NCBI GenBank assembly: GCA_023442755.1
Contig: JAEZXS010000165.1
Span: 1-5,272, forward strand
Reading direction: 5' to 3'
DNA from: Pseudomonadota bacterium
GTDB taxonomy: Bacteria; Desulfobacterota; Syntrophobacteria; Syntrophobacterales; Syntrophobacteraceae
Length of the DNA: 5,272 nt
Positions 4,697 to 5,272 of the stretch are shown piece by piece; the stretch's first letter is position 1; each line of letters starts with the position of its first letter. Made by a program: the position numbers and the translations under genes. The notes under the pieces are model-generated. The model had not been told where the DNA came from. It ran no database searches and worked only from the letters and a program-made list of their open reading frames with translations.

Positions 4697-4707
4697 TATC
4701 GGAATAG

Positions 4708-5272
4708 ATGGCCCTTGTTGTACAGAAATATGGCGGAACGTCGGTAGCCAACGCCGAACGGATCAATGCCGTTGCAAAGCGGGTGCTGGCCCGCAAAGAG
4801 AAAGGGGACCAGGTGGTCGTTGTCCTGTCCGCACGCGCGGGGGAAACCGACAGGCTGCTCTCTCTTGGCGCTGAAATGTGTTCATGCCCGGATCCCCGGG
4901 AAATGGACGTCCTCCTGTCCACCGGCGAGCAAACCACGATTGCGCTGTTTTGCATCGCGGTAAAGGCAATGGGGCAGGAAGCCGTCTCGATGACCGGGTA
5001 CCAGGCTGGAATAATGACCGATGGTAATTTCGGACAGGCCCGAATCAACTGGATTCAGACTCAGCCCATCATCGAGAAGCTCTCCGAAGGCAAGGTCGTG
5101 GTAGTTGCCGGGTTCCAGGGCTATGATGACGACGGCAACATCACCACGCTGGGACGCGGGGGGTCGGATACCACCGCGGTTGCACTTGCCGCCGCGCTGA
5201 GCGCCGAAGTCTGCGAAATCTACACCGACGTCGAGGGCGTGTTCACCACGGACCCGAACGTTTGCTCCATAG
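4708..5272 (+). CDS. lysC: Aspartate kinase, N-terminal 188 residues (cut by window edge)
   Basis: This enzyme phosphorylates aspartate with ATP, the first step of lysine, threonine, methionine and diaminopimelate synthesis in the cytoplasm. The start ALVVQKYGGTSVAN carries the K7-Y-G-G-T-S nucleotide/phosphate motif. Further kinase landmarks are VVVVLSARAGETDRL (36-50), LLSTGEQ with E74, VVVAGFQG (131-138), ITTLGRGGSDTTAVALAAAL (145-164) and IYTDVEGVFTTDPN (171-184). An in-frame TAG directly precedes the ATG, so no upstream start is possible. GGGAGG (4691-4696) lies 11 bases before it, a rather long spacing. Family members are about 400 residues; the rest of the kinase domain and the two regulatory ACT domains lie beyond the window. 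Residue 43 is Arg where Met or Ser is common in relatives. The final bases TAG are not in frame (the last full codon is ATA), so the gene is not terminated here. Confidence 0.95.
   Translation, partial: MALVVQKYGGTSVANAERINAVAKRVLARKEKGDQVVVVLSARAGETDRLLSLGAEMCSCPDPREMDVLLSTGEQTTIALFCIAVKAMGQEAVSMTGYQAGIMTDGNFGQARINWIQTQPIIEKLSEGKVVVVAGFQGYDDDGNITTLGRGGSDTTAVALAAALSAEVCEIYTDVEGVFTTDPNVCSI

Larger units (their letters stand above)
4487..4707. promoter_or_regulatory. Divergent promoter region between the radical SAM gene and lysC
   Basis: This is a 221-bp spacer between two diverging starts. It holds a good minus-strand promoter (4534-4562). For lysC I could not find a clear -35/-10 pair. It also contains a near-direct repeat ACCGGAT(T)GGG at 4564-4574 and 4580-4589, the octamer palindrome CTGTACAG at 4596-4603, and a small inverted repeat TGGAC/GTCCA at 4620-4624 and 4631-4635 followed by TTTT. 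I do not recognise a lysine riboswitch. Confidence 0.5.

Noticed and set aside
4686..5048. 120-codon minus-strand frame opposite lysC
   Set aside because: It is antisense to well-conserved aspartokinase coding sequence and has no recognisable protein features.

Overview
The window looks like chromosomal DNA of a moderately GC-rich Gram-negative bacterium. The best guess is a Desulfobacterota/deltaproteobacterium, perhaps Syntrophobacter-like. This is inferred from the aspartokinase and DUF4070 radical SAM sequences and from the dense REP-like palindromes; no sequence search was done.

Layout. (1) At 1-127 lies the 5' end of an IS4-family insertion sequence on the minus strand: the first 18 codons of the transposase, a leader hairpin that masks its ribosome binding site, and a probable terminal inverted repeat. 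(2) At 131-685 (minus) is an unrecognised 184-residue gene whose stop codon sits a few bases from the IS end, so its transcript would run into the IS. (3) At 686-1039 is a divergent, AT-rich, gene-free spacer with two short palindromes. (4) At 1040-about 1627 (plus) is a phage-like gene resembling a terminase small subunit. Its frame stays open to 2113, but the last ~160 codons are translated repeat DNA, so it is probably a prophage remnant that lost its natural end. (5) From 1690 to about 2911 is a repeat field: a four-copy 11-bp tandem repeat, five REP-like hairpins, two inverted copies of a 26-bp palindromic element, and a 291/292-bp tandem duplication (about 96% identical) whose junction falls inside a REP hairpin. 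I see no convincing gene between 2114 and 2962. (6) At 2963-4486 (minus) is a complete cobalamin-binding-type radical SAM enzyme with a DUF4070-like C-terminus. (7) At 4708-5272 (plus) is the first 188 codons of aspartate kinase (lysC), cut by the window edge.

The radical SAM gene and lysC are transcribed divergently from a 221-bp spacer that holds a good sigma-70-like promoter for the radical SAM gene. The two housekeeping-type genes on the right look intact. The left two thirds has been remodelled by mobile DNA: an IS, a phage remnant and REP elements. No defence system, CRISPR array, tRNA or rRNA is visible. The most interesting signals are the SD-sequestering hairpin of the IS, placed where read-through transcription would reach it, and the REP-centred tandem duplication with its hybrid, uncompensated hairpin.
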